From positions 1 through 43,992 of the forward strand of contig CALXEH010000012.1 in NCBI GenBank assembly GCA_944387285.1: DNA of 43,992 nucleotides, written 5' to 3'. Below the pieces are notes generated by a model, which ran no database searches, was not told the origin of the DNA, and was given only the letters and a program-made list of their open reading frames with translations. This document shows positions 31,240 to 39,160 of this stretch, piece by piece. Source of the DNA: an uncultured Oscillospiraceae bacterium. GTDB lineage: Bacteria; Bacillota; Clostridia; Oscillospirales; Oscillospiraceae. A program made the position numbers and the translations under genes. Numbering within the stretch: position 1 is the first letter of the stretch; every line of letters starts with the position of its first letter.

Positions 31240-31332
31240 GCACACATTTTCGCAAATCCACAGTTTTTTTCTGCAAACAGCCAAAGTACCCGGAGCAGGG
31301 CGCGATATTGGCACTAGGATAGGTGCAGCCGC

Positions 31333-33213
31333 TCAGCCCGGCAGCGTGCTGTACTCCATCTTGTAGTAGGTCCAGCAGCGCAGCTTCGAGAGCAGCTCGG
31401 ACTGCTGCCCGTCGAGCTCGTAGAAGGTCCTGCCGTCCATATCCATGTAGGCGCCGCCGTGGATGACGGGCAGCTCGCGCCGCAGCTCGTTGAGGTAGGC
31501 GAACCAGTTCGACTCCTCGCCCCGGCCCGTGAGCTCGAGTATCTCCGCGCCCAGATAGCAGGCGCTGATGAGCCCGGACTCCGGCAGCTCCAGTTCCTCT
31601 ATCGCCCGGTCAAAGTCCAGCAGCTGCGCGCCGGCCTCGTTGCACCAGATGAGATAGGGCGCGGTGTAGGCCGCGAAGGGGTCCTCGGCCCCGGTGACGT
31701 CCGCGGCGGGCAGGCCCAGCTCGCTGTAGCCGCCCCGGTTGTCGCCCAGCGAGGGCAGGTGGTCGCCCAGGAAGACCAGCAGCACCGGCTCCTCCTGCGC
31801 GGAGTAGAACTCCGTCAGCTCGCCGAGCATGGCGTTGGCGTCGCGTATGCCCTCGGCGTAGACGTCGAGCGCCGCCTGCACCTCCTCCGGCAGCTCCACG
31901 CCCGTTTCCACCCTCGGGCAGACGTAGTCGCCGTACTTGTCGGCGGTGTAGGCCATGTGGTTCTGTATCGTTACGGCATAGGTGAAGTCCGGCACGCCGC
32001 TCTCGCAGGCGGCCTCGAAGCGCTGCTCGATGAGCTTTGCAAAGCTCGCGTCCGTCACCCAGGAGCCCTTGTATTCCAGGCCCTCCATGTCGTCGGCGAA
32101 GTATATCTCCTGCGCGCCCAGCAGCTGGTAGACCTCCTCGCGCCCGTAGAACCAGCTGTCGCCCGGGTGCATGAAGCAGCTCGTGTAGCCCTCGGAATTG
32201 AACACGCGGTACAGGCTCTCGAGCGGCCTGTCCACAAAGCGGAAGGAGGTGAGCGAGGGCGAGTTCGGGTTGAGCAGGTTCGTCTGCATACCCGTGGCTA
32301 TGTCGAACTCAGTATCCGAGGTACCGCCTCCGAAATAGGGCACGACGATGTGCCCGGCGTAGGCGTTCTCGCCCGCCGCCAGGGCGTTGTAGACCTCCAT
32401 GGGGTGCTCGCCCTCGGGAAAGTCGAACACGTCGCCGTTGAAAACATCCGAGAAGGCCTCGCTCATGACGAAGACCACGCTCAGGCGCGCGGCCTCGGGC
32501 GCGTCGTTATAGTCCCCTTCCCAGGACGCGGCCTCGATCTTGTCGAAGCCCGAGGGCTTTGCCACATCCATGGTCGAGAAGTGGTAGCAGAAATAGTAGG
32601 GGAAGCCCAGCTCGTTCGAGACGGAGCAGACGTCGTGGGGCGTCTGCCTGTCGAAGGACTCGTAGAGTTCGTCCGAGCTGTAGGCGAAGGCGACCAGGCC
32701 CACGAGCAGCAGCAGGCAGAGCAGGCAGCCGAGCGCCCTTAAGAGCCCGCGCCGCTTTTCCGGCCTGCGCGGCGGCAGCAGTATCCCCGCCGCGACGAAC
32801 AGCGCCAGCAGCAGCACCAGTACCCCGGCCTGGAACCAGGGCAGGTTCAAATCGTAGTTGCCCATGGCGTCCGCGGCCTCTTTCACGAGCACGATGTCCC
32901 TGGGCACGAAGGGCTCGCTGCGCACCGTTATCTTCACGCGGTTTATGAGCGACATGACGCCCAATACCAGCCCGGCCGCCGCCGAGCCGTAGAGCGGGTT
33001 CGCCAGCGCGAAGCCCAGGGCCGCGCAGAGCAGGGCTATGGGCAGCCAGTTCAAAAGCAGCAGCAGCGGCTGCCGGAACATGCCCGAGAGGGTCCCGCCC
33101 AGGGCCGCGGGCGCGGCCCAGAGCACATAGATGAGTATCAGCACCGAGGCCGCAATCCCCAGCAGGATGGACGGTACTAGGCCGATCTGCCTGGAATGTC
33201 TCTTCAAGTTCAA
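31333..33213 (-). CDS. LTA-synthase-family sulfatase-fold membrane enzyme
   Basis: This 626-residue protein has about five transmembrane helices in the first 180 residues and an extracellular sulfatase-fold domain from about 240. The catalytic pattern of LtaS is intact: Glu252 in VMSEAF, nucleophile Thr298 in GGGTSDTEFD, His349 in MHPGDSWFYGR and Asp484-His485 in FLGDHLP. LtaS-type enzymes transfer glycerol phosphate from phosphatidylglycerol to build lipoteichoic acid or related polymers; other family members modify glycans. The start is TTG at 33213, overlapping the EFR1 stop (ATTGA) with AAAGGA just upstream. About 120 bases downstream separate it from the next gene leftward, with no clear terminator seen. 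Confidence 0.9.
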   Translation of the reverse strand: MNLKRHSRQIGLVPSILLGIAASVLILIYVLWAAPAALGGTLSGMFRQPLLLLLNWLPIALLCAALGFALANPLYGSAAAGLVLGVMSLINRVKITVRSEPFVPRDIVLVKEAADAMGNYDLNLPWFQAGVLVLLLALFVAAGILLPPRRPEKRRGLLRALGCLLCLLLLVGLVAFAYSSDELYESFDRQTPHDVCSVSNELGFPYYFCYHFSTMDVAKPSGFDKIEAASWEGDYNDAPEAARLSVVFVMSEAFSDVFNGDVFDFPEGEHPMEVYNALAAGENAYAGHIVVPYFGGGTSDTEFDIATGMQTNLLNPNSPSLTSFRFVDRPLESLYRVFNSEGYTSCFMHPGDSWFYGREEVYQLLGAQEIYFADDMEGLEYKGSWVTDASFAKLIEQRFEAACESGVPDFTYAVTIQNHMAYTADKYGDYVCPRVETGVELPEEVQAALDVYAEGIRDANAMLGELTEFYSAQEEPVLLVFLGDHLPSLGDNRGGYSELGLPAADVTGAEDPFAAYTAPYLIWCNEAGAQLLDFDRAIEELELPESGLISACYLGAEILELTGRGEESNWFAYLNELRRELPVIHGGAYMDMDGRTFYELDGQQSELLSKLRCWTYYKMEYSTLPG

Positions 33214-33977
33214 TGCTTCCTTTCAGAATAGAGCCTGTCTATGTAGTATCTCGGCCTTCCGACCGAGGCCTTGCCGTATTCTATGGCCTGCGCCGGGCAG
33301 GCGCCTATGCAGGCCATGCAGTGTATGCATTGCCCCAGCCACCGGGGCCTGCCGTCTTTGAGCACTATGTCGTTTACGGGACAGAGCCTCGCGCATTTGC
33401 CGCAGCCTATGCAGCTGTCCAGGGCGCGGAACTTCCCGTCCTTTATGAAGAGCGCGCGGAAGGCCGCGTTCACGGGCCCGCTCTTGAAGCGGTCGAGCGC
33501 GCCGGCCTTCGGGTCCTGCAGCGGCCTGCCGGCGGCTATCTCCCGCGCGGCGGCGAGGATGCCCGGCTCCGCCCTTTCTATGATCCGTTCCGCCTCGTCC
33601 GGCCCCGGCGTCGGGAACATGGCGAGGTAGTTTTCCGGCATGACGGCATAGCCCAGGCCCATGTACTGCTTGCCGATGTCCTCGCAGAGCGCCCGGCAGT
33701 ATTTCGCGGCGTTGCCCGCCTCCGAGCCGCAGGTCATGAAGAAGTACATCTCATCCGAGCCGGAGAGCTTCGCCCGTCTCAGCAGCTGCTCCACGGCCGC
33801 GGGCAGGCGCCAGCCGTGCGTCGGCGCGGCTATCACATAGGGCCGCTCCGAGTCGAACACCGCCGGGGCGCCGCTTTTCATTATCTCATTGAGCGAGACG
33901 AGCTCGTCGCCCGTCTCCCCGGCTATCAGCCGCGCGGCATAGAGGCTGTTGCCCGTGCCGGAAAAACAGAGTATCAT
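33210..33977 (-). CDS. EFR1-type flavodoxin-ferredoxin fusion
   Basis: The 255-residue protein has an N-terminal flavodoxin-like domain (about 1-155) with the FMN loop FSGTGNS (5-11), and a C-terminal two-cluster 4Fe-4S ferredoxin with CIGCGKCARLCP (189-200) and CIHCMACIGACP (217-228). This is the EFR1-family ferrodoxin layout found in many anaerobes; it likely carries electrons in the cytoplasm for an unknown partner. The start at 33977 has GGAGG 7 bases upstream. It is the first gene of a two-gene unit with the LTA-synthase gene, overlapping it by 4 bases, which is a strange pairing of redox and envelope genes. Confidence 0.9.
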   Translation of the reverse strand: MILCFSGTGNSLYAARLIAGETGDELVSLNEIMKSGAPAVFDSERPYVIAAPTHGWRLPAAVEQLLRRAKLSGSDEMYFFMTCGSEAGNAAKYCRALCEDIGKQYMGLGYAVMPENYLAMFPTPGPDEAERIIERAEPGILAAAREIAAGRPLQDPKAGALDRFKSGPVNAAFRALFIKDGKFRALDSCIGCGKCARLCPVNDIVLKDGRPRWLGQCIHCMACIGACPAQAIEYGKASVGRPRYYIDRLYSERKH

Positions 33978-34000
33978 TGCCCCGCCTCCTTCGTCATCTG

Positions 34001-34029
34001 ATGATACCACGCTTAGAAAGAATTAACAA
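34001..34029 (-). promoter_or_regulatory. Promoter of EFR1-LTA synthase
   Basis: On the minus strand there is TTGTTA (complement of 34024-34029), a 17-base spacer and TATCAT (complement of 34001-34006), about 24 bases before the EFR1 start. Confidence 0.6.
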
Positions 34030-34055
34030 GTTTTTTGCCCGCGCAAAGATTTTAC

Positions 34056-34084
34056 TTACATAGTAGCTCCGTTTGTGTTAAAAT
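34056..34084 (+). promoter_or_regulatory. Possible promoter of the CarD-family gene
   Basis: TTACAT (34056-34061), a 17-base spacer and TAAAAT (34079-34084) lie about 40 bases before the start. The -10 is good, the -35 weak. Confidence 0.4.
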
Positions 34085-34124
34085 ATGATTAAAAACAGGC
34101 ACAAATCTGACAGGTGGGGCGAAA

Positions 34125-34637
34125 ATGTATCAAATTGGCGATTTGATAGTCTACGGCGGCACGGGCGTGTGCCGCGTGGAGGGGCTGGAGGCCCAAAAAC
34201 AAAAGGGCGCGGAGGGCGCAAGGCAGTACTATGTCCTCAAGCCGCTCTATCAGGACGGGACGATACGCATACCGGTGGACACGAAGGTCTTCATGCGCCC
34301 GGTGATCAGCCGGCAGGAGGCGGAACGGCTCATAGACGCCATACCCGGCATCAACGCCGAGGTCTACCACGACCGCAACTTCACCCAGCTCGCCGCCCAC
34401 TATCAGCAGGCCCTCGGCTCGCACGAGTGCGCCGACCTCATCGAGCTCGTCATGTCCATCTACGCGAAGAAGCAATACGTCGAGAGCCGCAAGCGCAAAT
34501 TCGGGCAGGTGGACGCCAGGTTCATGAAACGGGCCGAAAACCTGCTCTACGGCGAGTTTTCCGTGGCCCTGGGCATCCCCTTCGAGGGCGTGCAGGAGTA
34601 CATAGCCCAAAGGGTGACAAATAAGAAAAGCAGCTGA
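34125..34637 (+). CDS. CarD-family transcriptional regulator
   Basis: The 170-residue protein has the CarD/CdnL/TRCF RNA-polymerase interaction domain at its N-terminus (about 1-65: MYQIGDLIVYGGTGVCRVEG, then YYVLKPLY and IRIPVDT). A helical C-terminal domain follows (about 70-170). CarD proteins bind the RNA polymerase beta subunit and stabilise open complexes at promoters; in Clostridia several paralogs exist, with roles that differ. GGTGGGG lies upstream of the ATG. It is transcribed alone and ends at a hairpin. Which promoters it controls cannot be told from the sequence. Confidence 0.9.
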   Translation: MYQIGDLIVYGGTGVCRVEGLEAQKQKGAEGARQYYVLKPLYQDGTIRIPVDTKVFMRPVISRQEAERLIDAIPGINAEVYHDRNFTQLAAHYQQALGSHECADLIELVMSIYAKKQYVESRKRKFGQVDARFMKRAENLLYGEFSVALGIPFEGVQEYIAQRVTNKKSS

Positions 34638-34642
34638 GCCCT

Positions 34643-34675
34643 GACCGGACAGAGTTTTCCGTCCGGTTTCTTTAT
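34643..34675 (+). terminator. Terminator of the CarD-family gene
   Basis: ACCGGAC (34644-34650) pairs with GTCCGGT (34661-34667), followed by TTCTTTATATCTTCTTT. Confidence 0.75.
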
Positions 34676-34681
34676 ATCTTC

Positions 34682-34710
34682 TTTACACCGTGCGGCGCAT
34701 AGGTTATGAT
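34682..34710 (+). promoter_or_regulatory. Promoter of the yhhN-like gene
   Basis: TTTACA (34682-34687), a 17-base spacer and TATGAT (34705-34710) lie 28 bases before the start codon. Confidence 0.65.
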
Positions 34711-34738
34711 GGACTCGGATCAAATTTGGGAGGTTCAT

Positions 34739-35392
34739 ATGGTACTTGCGCTCACCGCTGCGGCTGCTGCCGCGGCCTCTGCCACGCATCTTGCCGCCTG
34801 CGGCCTGGGTAAGCAGAAGCTCAGATACGCCACGAAGCTGCTGCTCATGCCGCTCATCTGCCTGGTCTACTGCGCCCTGGCCGCGCGGCCCTCGCCCGTC
34901 GTGATCGCAGCCATGCTCTGCGGCTGGGCCGGGGACTTTTTCATGATCTTCAAGCACAGGGAGGCCTTCCTGGGCGCGGGCATGGCCGCCTTCGGCCTTG
35001 GCCACGTCCTGTACGTCTCGCACATGGGCCTTCTCGCCGCGGCCGCAAAGCCCGCGCTCTTCACCGCGCTCGCCGGCACGCTCGTGCCCTTTGCCGCGGC
35101 GCTCGCCGTCTACTTCGTGCTCAGGAAGCGCATACCCTCGCGCCTGCGCCTGCCCGGGCTCATCTACGGGCTGCTCCTGGCCTCGCTCGGCTCCGCCGCC
35201 TACATCGGCCTGCGCGCCGGCGCGCCCGGCTCTGCCTATCTGCTCGCAGGCGGCTGCCTCTTCCTCTGCTCCGACGGCATCCTGGCCTTCGAGACCTTCC
35301 GCGACGGCGACAGCAGCGCCGCCGACGTGGCCGTCATGTTCACCTACATCGCCGCCCAAGCCCTCCTCGCCGTCGGCTTCGGCCTGGGCTGA
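34739..35392 (+). CDS. YhhN-family membrane protein (lysoplasmalogenase type)
   Basis: This 217-residue protein is almost entirely hydrophobic, with seven or eight helices. It shows YhhN family marks: KLLLMPLICLVY (about 24-35), the conserved acidic site WAGDFFMIF (about 59-67), the GHVLYV segment, and near the C-terminus SDGILAFETF. Some family members are lysoplasmalogenases that cut the vinyl-ether bond of lysoplasmalogens; plasmalogens are common in anaerobic Clostridia, so the role is plausible but not shown. The start at 34739 has GGGAGG 5 bases upstream; a longer in-frame start overlaps the promoter and is rejected. Confidence 0.83.
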   Translation: MVLALTAAAAAAASATHLAACGLGKQKLRYATKLLLMPLICLVYCALAARPSPVVIAAMLCGWAGDFFMIFKHREAFLGAGMAAFGLGHVLYVSHMGLLAAAAKPALFTALAGTLVPFAAALAVYFVLRKRIPSRLRLPGLIYGLLLASLGSAAYIGLRAGAPGSAYLLAGGCLFLCSDGILAFETFRDGDSSAADVAVMFTYIAAQALLAVGFGLG

Positions 35393-35395
35393 GGC

Positions 35396-35424
35396 TTGAC
35401 AGCCGCGCCGGGCTCTGTTATCAT
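35396..35424 (+). promoter_or_regulatory. Promoter of the tetR gene
   Basis: A perfect TTGACA (35396-35401), a 17-base spacer and TATCAT (35419-35424). The operator at 35423-35442 begins at the last two bases of the -10, so repressor binding would block this promoter. Confidence 0.8.
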
Positions 35425-35442
35425 ACATACCGTATGAATGTA
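35423..35442. promoter_or_regulatory. TetR operator, copy 1 (autoregulatory)
   Basis: A 20-base imperfect palindrome, ATACATACCGTATGAATGTA, covers the transcription start region of tetR. It is repeated with one change at 36131-36150, in front of the MFS exporter gene. Two near-identical palindromes in front of a TetR gene and its neighbour are strong evidence for the binding site. Confidence 0.8.
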
Positions 35443-35458
35443 AAAGGGAGGCGGGAGC

Positions 35459-36094
35459 ATGTCGCGCAACAAGTACCCGGAGCAGACCGTGGAGCTCATT
35501 CTGGACGCGGCGGAGCGGCTGTTCCTCGAGAAGGGCTATGAGGGGACGACGATACAGGACATCGTGGACCAGCTCGGCGGGCTGACGAAGGGCGCGGTAT
35601 ATCACCATTTCCGCTCGAAGGCGGAGATCATGAACGCCCTGGGCGACAGGCTCTTTCTCGAGCGCGACCCCTTCGAGGCGGCGGCGGGCCGCTCCGATTT
35701 GAATGGGCTGCAGAAGCTGCGCGAAGTTGCGCGCCTGCACCAGGCTGACGCGGAGCAGCAGCAGCTGAGCCGCGAGGCCCTGCCCATGCTCAAAAACCCG
35801 CGCGTGCTGGCGCAGCTGCTCGAAACCAACCGCCGCGAGCTCACGCCGCGCTTTCTGCGCCTCATCGAGGAGGGCATAGCGGACGGCTCCATAACGACCG
35901 ATTACCCGCAGGAGCTCGCCGAGCTCATACCCCTGCTCACGAGCCTCTGGCTCGCGCCGACGGTCTACCCCTCCAGCCCCGAGGGCATGCTCCGCAAATT
36001 CCGCCTCATAGGCGAGGCCCTGGCCGCCCTCGGCCTGCCGCTCGTGGACGAGGAGCTCATGTCCCTCGCCGAGGACTACGTCTCAAAGCTCTGA
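35459..36094 (+). CDS. TetR/AcrR-family transcriptional repressor
   Basis: The 211-residue protein has a TetR helix-turn-helix in the first 55 residues: ILDAAERLFLEKGYEGTTIQDI followed by the recognition region TKGAVYHHFRSKAEI. The rest is a helical ligand-binding domain. The ATG has GGGAGG upstream (about 35446-35451). It very likely represses itself and the MFS exporter downstream through the paired operators described separately, and is released by a ligand of the exporter. A hairpin with a T-run lies between the two genes, so the exporter also needs its own promoter or read-through. Confidence 0.93.
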   Translation: MSRNKYPEQTVELILDAAERLFLEKGYEGTTIQDIVDQLGGLTKGAVYHHFRSKAEIMNALGDRLFLERDPFEAAAGRSDLNGLQKLREVARLHQADAEQQQLSREALPMLKNPRVLAQLLETNRRELTPRFLRLIEEGIADGSITTDYPQELAELIPLLTSLWLAPTVYPSSPEGMLRKFRLIGEALAALGLPLVDEELMSLAEDYVSKL

Positions 36095-36097
36095 AAA

Positions 36098-36121
36098 ACC
36101 GCCGCCGCGCGCGGCCTTTTT
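36098..36121 (+). terminator. Terminator between tetR and the MFS gene
   Basis: A GC-rich stem (GCCGC with GCGGC around CGCGC, about 36104-36115) with an A-run before and CTTTTTC after lies 4 bases past the tetR stop. Confidence 0.6.
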
Positions 36122-36130
36122 CAGGCGATT

Positions 36131-36150
36131 ATACATACCGCATGAATGTA
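36131..36150. promoter_or_regulatory. TetR operator, copy 2 (exporter control)
   Basis: ATACATACCGCATGAATGTA differs from the tetR operator in one of 20 bases. It lies just upstream of the AAAGGAGG ribosome site of the MFS gene. I do not see a strong -35/-10 pair, so this promoter is weak or diverged, but TATACA at 36130-36135 may be its -10. Confidence 0.75.
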
Positions 36151-36168
36151 TGTAAAGGAGGATGCGAT

Positions 36169-37401
36169 TTGAAGCGGGAACTGTTTACGAAAGATTTCAC
36201 GCTCCTGGTGCTGGGCCAGGCTTTTTCGCTGGCGGGCGGCTATGTGCTGAGGTTTGCCCTGTCGATGTATGTACTGGAGCTGACGGGCTCGGCGGGGGTA
36301 TTCGCGGGGATGCTGGCGGCGGCGATGCTGCCGACGATACTGCTCTCGCCCCTGGGCGGGGTGCTGGCGGACAGGTGCGACCGGCGGCGGCTTATGGTGC
36401 TCTCGGACGCGCTGGCGGGCGCGGCGGCGCTGCTGGCCCTGCCGGCGCTGGAGGCCTTCGGAGGTACCGGCACGGCGGCGGGGCTGCTCATGCTGCTGTC
36501 GGTGCTGGGCGCTTTTGAATCGCCGGTGGTGCAGGCGGCGCTGCCCCAGCTGCACAGCGGCGAGAACATACTGCGCGGCAACGCGGTCATAAACCAGGTC
36601 GCGGCCCTGGCGGGGCTGGCGGCGCCCTTTTTGGGCAGCCTGCTGTACGCGGCCCTGGGCCTCGGGCCGGTACTGCTCGGGGCGGGGCTCTGCTTCCTGC
36701 TGACGGCGCTGCTGGAGCGCTTTATCCGGCTCGCAAAGCTGCCCGGACGCGCCCGGGAGGGCGGACTGCTCGGCACGCTGTATGGGGATCTCGCGGAGAG
36801 CCTGCATTTTCTGCGGCGCGAGGAACGGGACGTGCTCAGGCTGCTGCTGTTGGCGGCGCTCGTGAGCTTTTTTGCGGCGGGCGCGGCGCTCGTGGGCTTT
36901 CCCTATCTCGTGCGCGAGGTGCTGGGCCTCACGGCGGAGCTCTACGGCGCGGCCGAGAGCGCCCTGGGCGCGGCGGCTCTGCTCGGGGCCCTGGCGGCGG
37001 GCGTGTTCGGGCCGAGGCTGCGGCGGCGGCAGCTGCTCATATCCGCCTTCGGGCTCTCGCTCCTGCCCGCCGGGGCGGCCTTCCTGCTGCCTCTGGGCGC
37101 GATCGCTCGCTATCTCGTGCTGACCGCCGCCTTCTTCGCCGGGCAGCTGTGCTGCTCGCTCTATTCCGTCCTGGCTGTCTCCATGATCCAGCAGCGCACT
37201 CCGGAGCAGCTCACCGGCAAGGTCATGGCCCTGACCTCGACCATCGCCATGTGCGCCCAGCCCCTGGGACAGCTGGCTTACGGCGCGCTCTTCGACCTCG
37301 CCGGGAACGAGGCGGAGCTCATCTTGCTGCCCACGGGGCTGGCGCTGCTGCTTTTGGGGCTGAGGCCGTGCTTTACAAATCCGGGGCGTGTGTTAAAATA
37401 G
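36169..37401 (+). CDS. MFS-family exporter
   Basis: The 410-residue membrane protein has about twelve helices and the MFS motif A-like loop GGVLADRCDRRRL between helices 2 and 3. The overall plan (N-terminal FTKDFTLLVLGQAFSLAGGYV start) resembles MFS_3/EntS-type and macrolide-efflux-like exporters. It is preceded by its TetR regulator and a matching operator, so export of a toxic compound is likely; the substrate is unknown. The start is TTG at 36169 with AAAGGAGG 7 bases upstream. An in-frame ATG at 36142 lies within the operator and is rejected. Base composition is especially G+C rich with CTG/GCG codons compared to flanks. Confidence 0.88.
   Translation: MKRELFTKDFTLLVLGQAFSLAGGYVLRFALSMYVLELTGSAGVFAGMLAAAMLPTILLSPLGGVLADRCDRRRLMVLSDALAGAAALLALPALEAFGGTGTAAGLLMLLSVLGAFESPVVQAALPQLHSGENILRGNAVINQVAALAGLAAPFLGSLLYAALGLGPVLLGAGLCFLLTALLERFIRLAKLPGRAREGGLLGTLYGDLAESLHFLRREERDVLRLLLLAALVSFFAAGAALVGFPYLVREVLGLTAELYGAAESALGAAALLGALAAGVFGPRLRRRQLLISAFGLSLLPAGAAFLLPLGAIARYLVLTAAFFAGQLCCSLYSVLAVSMIQQRTPEQLTGKVMALTSTIAMCAQPLGQLAYGALFDLAGNEAELILLPTGLALLLLGLRPCFTNPGRVLK
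37372..37399 (+). promoter_or_regulatory. Promoter of fhs
   Basis: TTTACA (37372-37377), a 16-base spacer and TAAAAT (37394-37399) lie in the last codons of the MFS gene, 29 bases before the fhs start. Confidence 0.6.
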
Positions 37402-37428
37402 AAGGGAATTTTGACTGTGAGGTGCGCC

Positions 37429-39090
37429 ATGACGGATATTGAGATAGCCCAGGCGGCTAAGCCGCTGCCCATAACCGAGGTCGCCGCGAGAGCCGGTATA
37501 GGCGAGGAATACGTCGAATGTTACGGCAGGAACAAGGCGAAGATCGACCCCGCCATCCTGTCCCGGCCGGGCGGGGACGGCAAGCTCGTCCTGGTGACGG
37601 CCATCAACCCCACCCCGGCGGGCGAGGGCAAGACCACGACCACCGTCGGGCTCTCGGACGCGCTCAGGAAGCTGGGCAAGCGCTCGGTCGTCGCCCTGCG
37701 CGAGCCCTCGCTCGGGCCGGTCTTCGGCATAAAGGGCGGCGCTGCCGGCGGCGGCTACGCCCAGGTCATACCCATGGAGGACATCAACCTCCACTTCACC
37801 GGCGATTTCCACGCCATCGGCGCGGCGAACAACCTGCTGGCCGCCATGCTGGACAACCACATCTACCAGGGCAACCGCCTGAACATAGACCCTCGCCGCA
37901 TCACCTGGCGCAGGGCGGTGGACATGAACGACCGCCAGCTGCGCTTCATAACCGACGGCCTGGGCGGGCGCGTGAACGGCGTGCCGCGCGAGGACGGCTT
38001 CGACATCACCGTGGCGAGCGAGGTCATGGCCGTGCTCTGCCTGGCCTCGGACATCAGCGACCTCAAGGCCCGGCTCTCGCGCATCGTGGTGGGCTACACC
38101 TACGCCGAGGAGCCCGTGACAGCTGGCCAGCTCGGCGCCGCCGGGGCCATGGCCGCCCTGCTCAAGGACGCGCTCAAGCCGAACCTCGTGCAGACCCTCG
38201 AGGGCACGCCCGCCTTCGTCCACGGCGGGCCCTTCGCGAACATCGCCCACGGCTGCAACAGCGTCACGGCGACCAGGCTGGCGCTTCGCCTCGGCGAATA
38301 TGCCGTCACCGAGGCCGGCTTCGGCGCGGACCTGGGCGCGGAGAAGTTCTTCGACATCAAATGCCGCATGTCCGGCCTGCGGCCCTCGGCGGTGGTCATA
38401 GTCGCCACGGTCCGGGCGCTCAAGCACCACGGCGGCGCGGCCAAGGGCGAGCTCGGCCGCGAGGACCTCGCGGCGCTCGAGCGCGGCCTGCCCAACCTGC
38501 TCCGGCATGTGGACAACGTGAAGAACGTCTACGGCCTGCCCTGCGTCGTGGCTATAAACCGCTTCCCGACGGATACGCAGGCCGAGCTGGAGCTGGTGGA
38601 ACGGCGCTGCCGCGAGCTGGGCGTGAACGCCGCGCTCTCCGAGGTCTGGGCCAAGGGCGGCGAGGGCGGCCTGGAGCTCGCGCGCGAGGTCGTGCGACTG
38701 TGCGAAGAGCCGAACAGCTTCCGCTTCGCCTACCCGGACGAGCTGGATATCCGCGGCAAGATCGAGGCCATAGCCTCGCGGGTCTACCGCGCGGGCGCCG
38801 TCGCCTTCACCGGCCCGGCGGAAAAGGAGCTCCGGCAGCTCGAGGCCCTGGGCTTCGGCGGCCTGCCCGTCTGCATGGCGAAGACGCAGTATTCCTTCTC
38901 CGACGACCCGGCGAAGCTCGGCGCGCCCGAGGGCTTCACCCTGACGGTGCGCAAGCTCAAGGTCTCCGCCGGCGCGGGCTTCATCGTGGCCCTGACGGGC
39001 GATATCATGACCATGCCCGGCCTGCCCAAGTCCCCGGCCGCCGAGCGCATAGACGTGGACGAAAACGGCAGGATCTCCGGCCTCTTCTGA
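37429..39090 (+). CDS. fhs: Formate-tetrahydrofolate ligase
   Basis: The 553-residue protein matches Fhs in length (about 556) and motifs. The P-loop is [14 protein letters not shown] (about 60-73), followed by [30 protein letters not shown] and [18 protein letters not shown], which are near-invariant. It makes 10-formyl-THF from formate, THF and ATP, in one-carbon metabolism and the methyl branch of the Wood-Ljungdahl pathway of acetogens. No other genes of that pathway are in the window, so acetogenesis is not implied. The ATG at 37429 with GAGGTG just upstream is chosen over an in-frame TTG at 37411. Confidence 0.97.
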   Translation: MTDIEIAQAAKPLPITEVAARAGIGEEYVECYGRNKAKIDPAILSRPGGDGKLVLVTAINPTPAGEGKTTTTVGLSDALRKLGKRSVVALREPSLGPVFGIKGGAAGGGYAQVIPMEDINLHFTGDFHAIGAANNLLAAMLDNHIYQGNRLNIDPRRITWRRAVDMNDRQLRFITDGLGGRVNGVPREDGFDITVASEVMAVLCLASDISDLKARLSRIVVGYTYAEEPVTAGQLGAAGAMAALLKDALKPNLVQTLEGTPAFVHGGPFANIAHGCNSVTATRLALRLGEYAVTEAGFGADLGAEKFFDIKCRMSGLRPSAVVIVATVRALKHHGGAAKGELGREDLAALERGLPNLLRHVDNVKNVYGLPCVVAINRFPTDTQAELELVERRCRELGVNAALSEVWAKGGEGGLELAREVVRLCEEPNSFRFAYPDELDIRGKIEAIASRVYRAGAVAFTGPAEKELRQLEALGFGGLPVCMAKTQYSFSDDPAKLGAPEGFTLTVRKLKVSAGAGFIVALTGDIMTMPGLPKSPAAERIDVDENGRISGLF

Positions 39091-39100
39091 ATCCCGGGAC

Positions 39101-39139
39101 AAATAAGCCCCTCAAGGCGGCCAATGCGCCTTGAGGGGC
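39101..39139. terminator. Bidirectional terminator between fhs and psuG
   Basis: A perfect 13-bp stem (GCCCCTCAAGGCG at 39107-39119 with its complement at 39127-39139). Reading left, TTATTTG follows; rightward there is no T-run. Confidence 0.75.
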
Positions 39140-39160
39140 TGCTGCATATCCTGTTGCGGC

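Noticed and set aside
37378..37428. A possible THF riboswitch ahead of fhs.
   Set aside because: The leader after the promoter is only about 20-25 bases, too short for a riboswitch.
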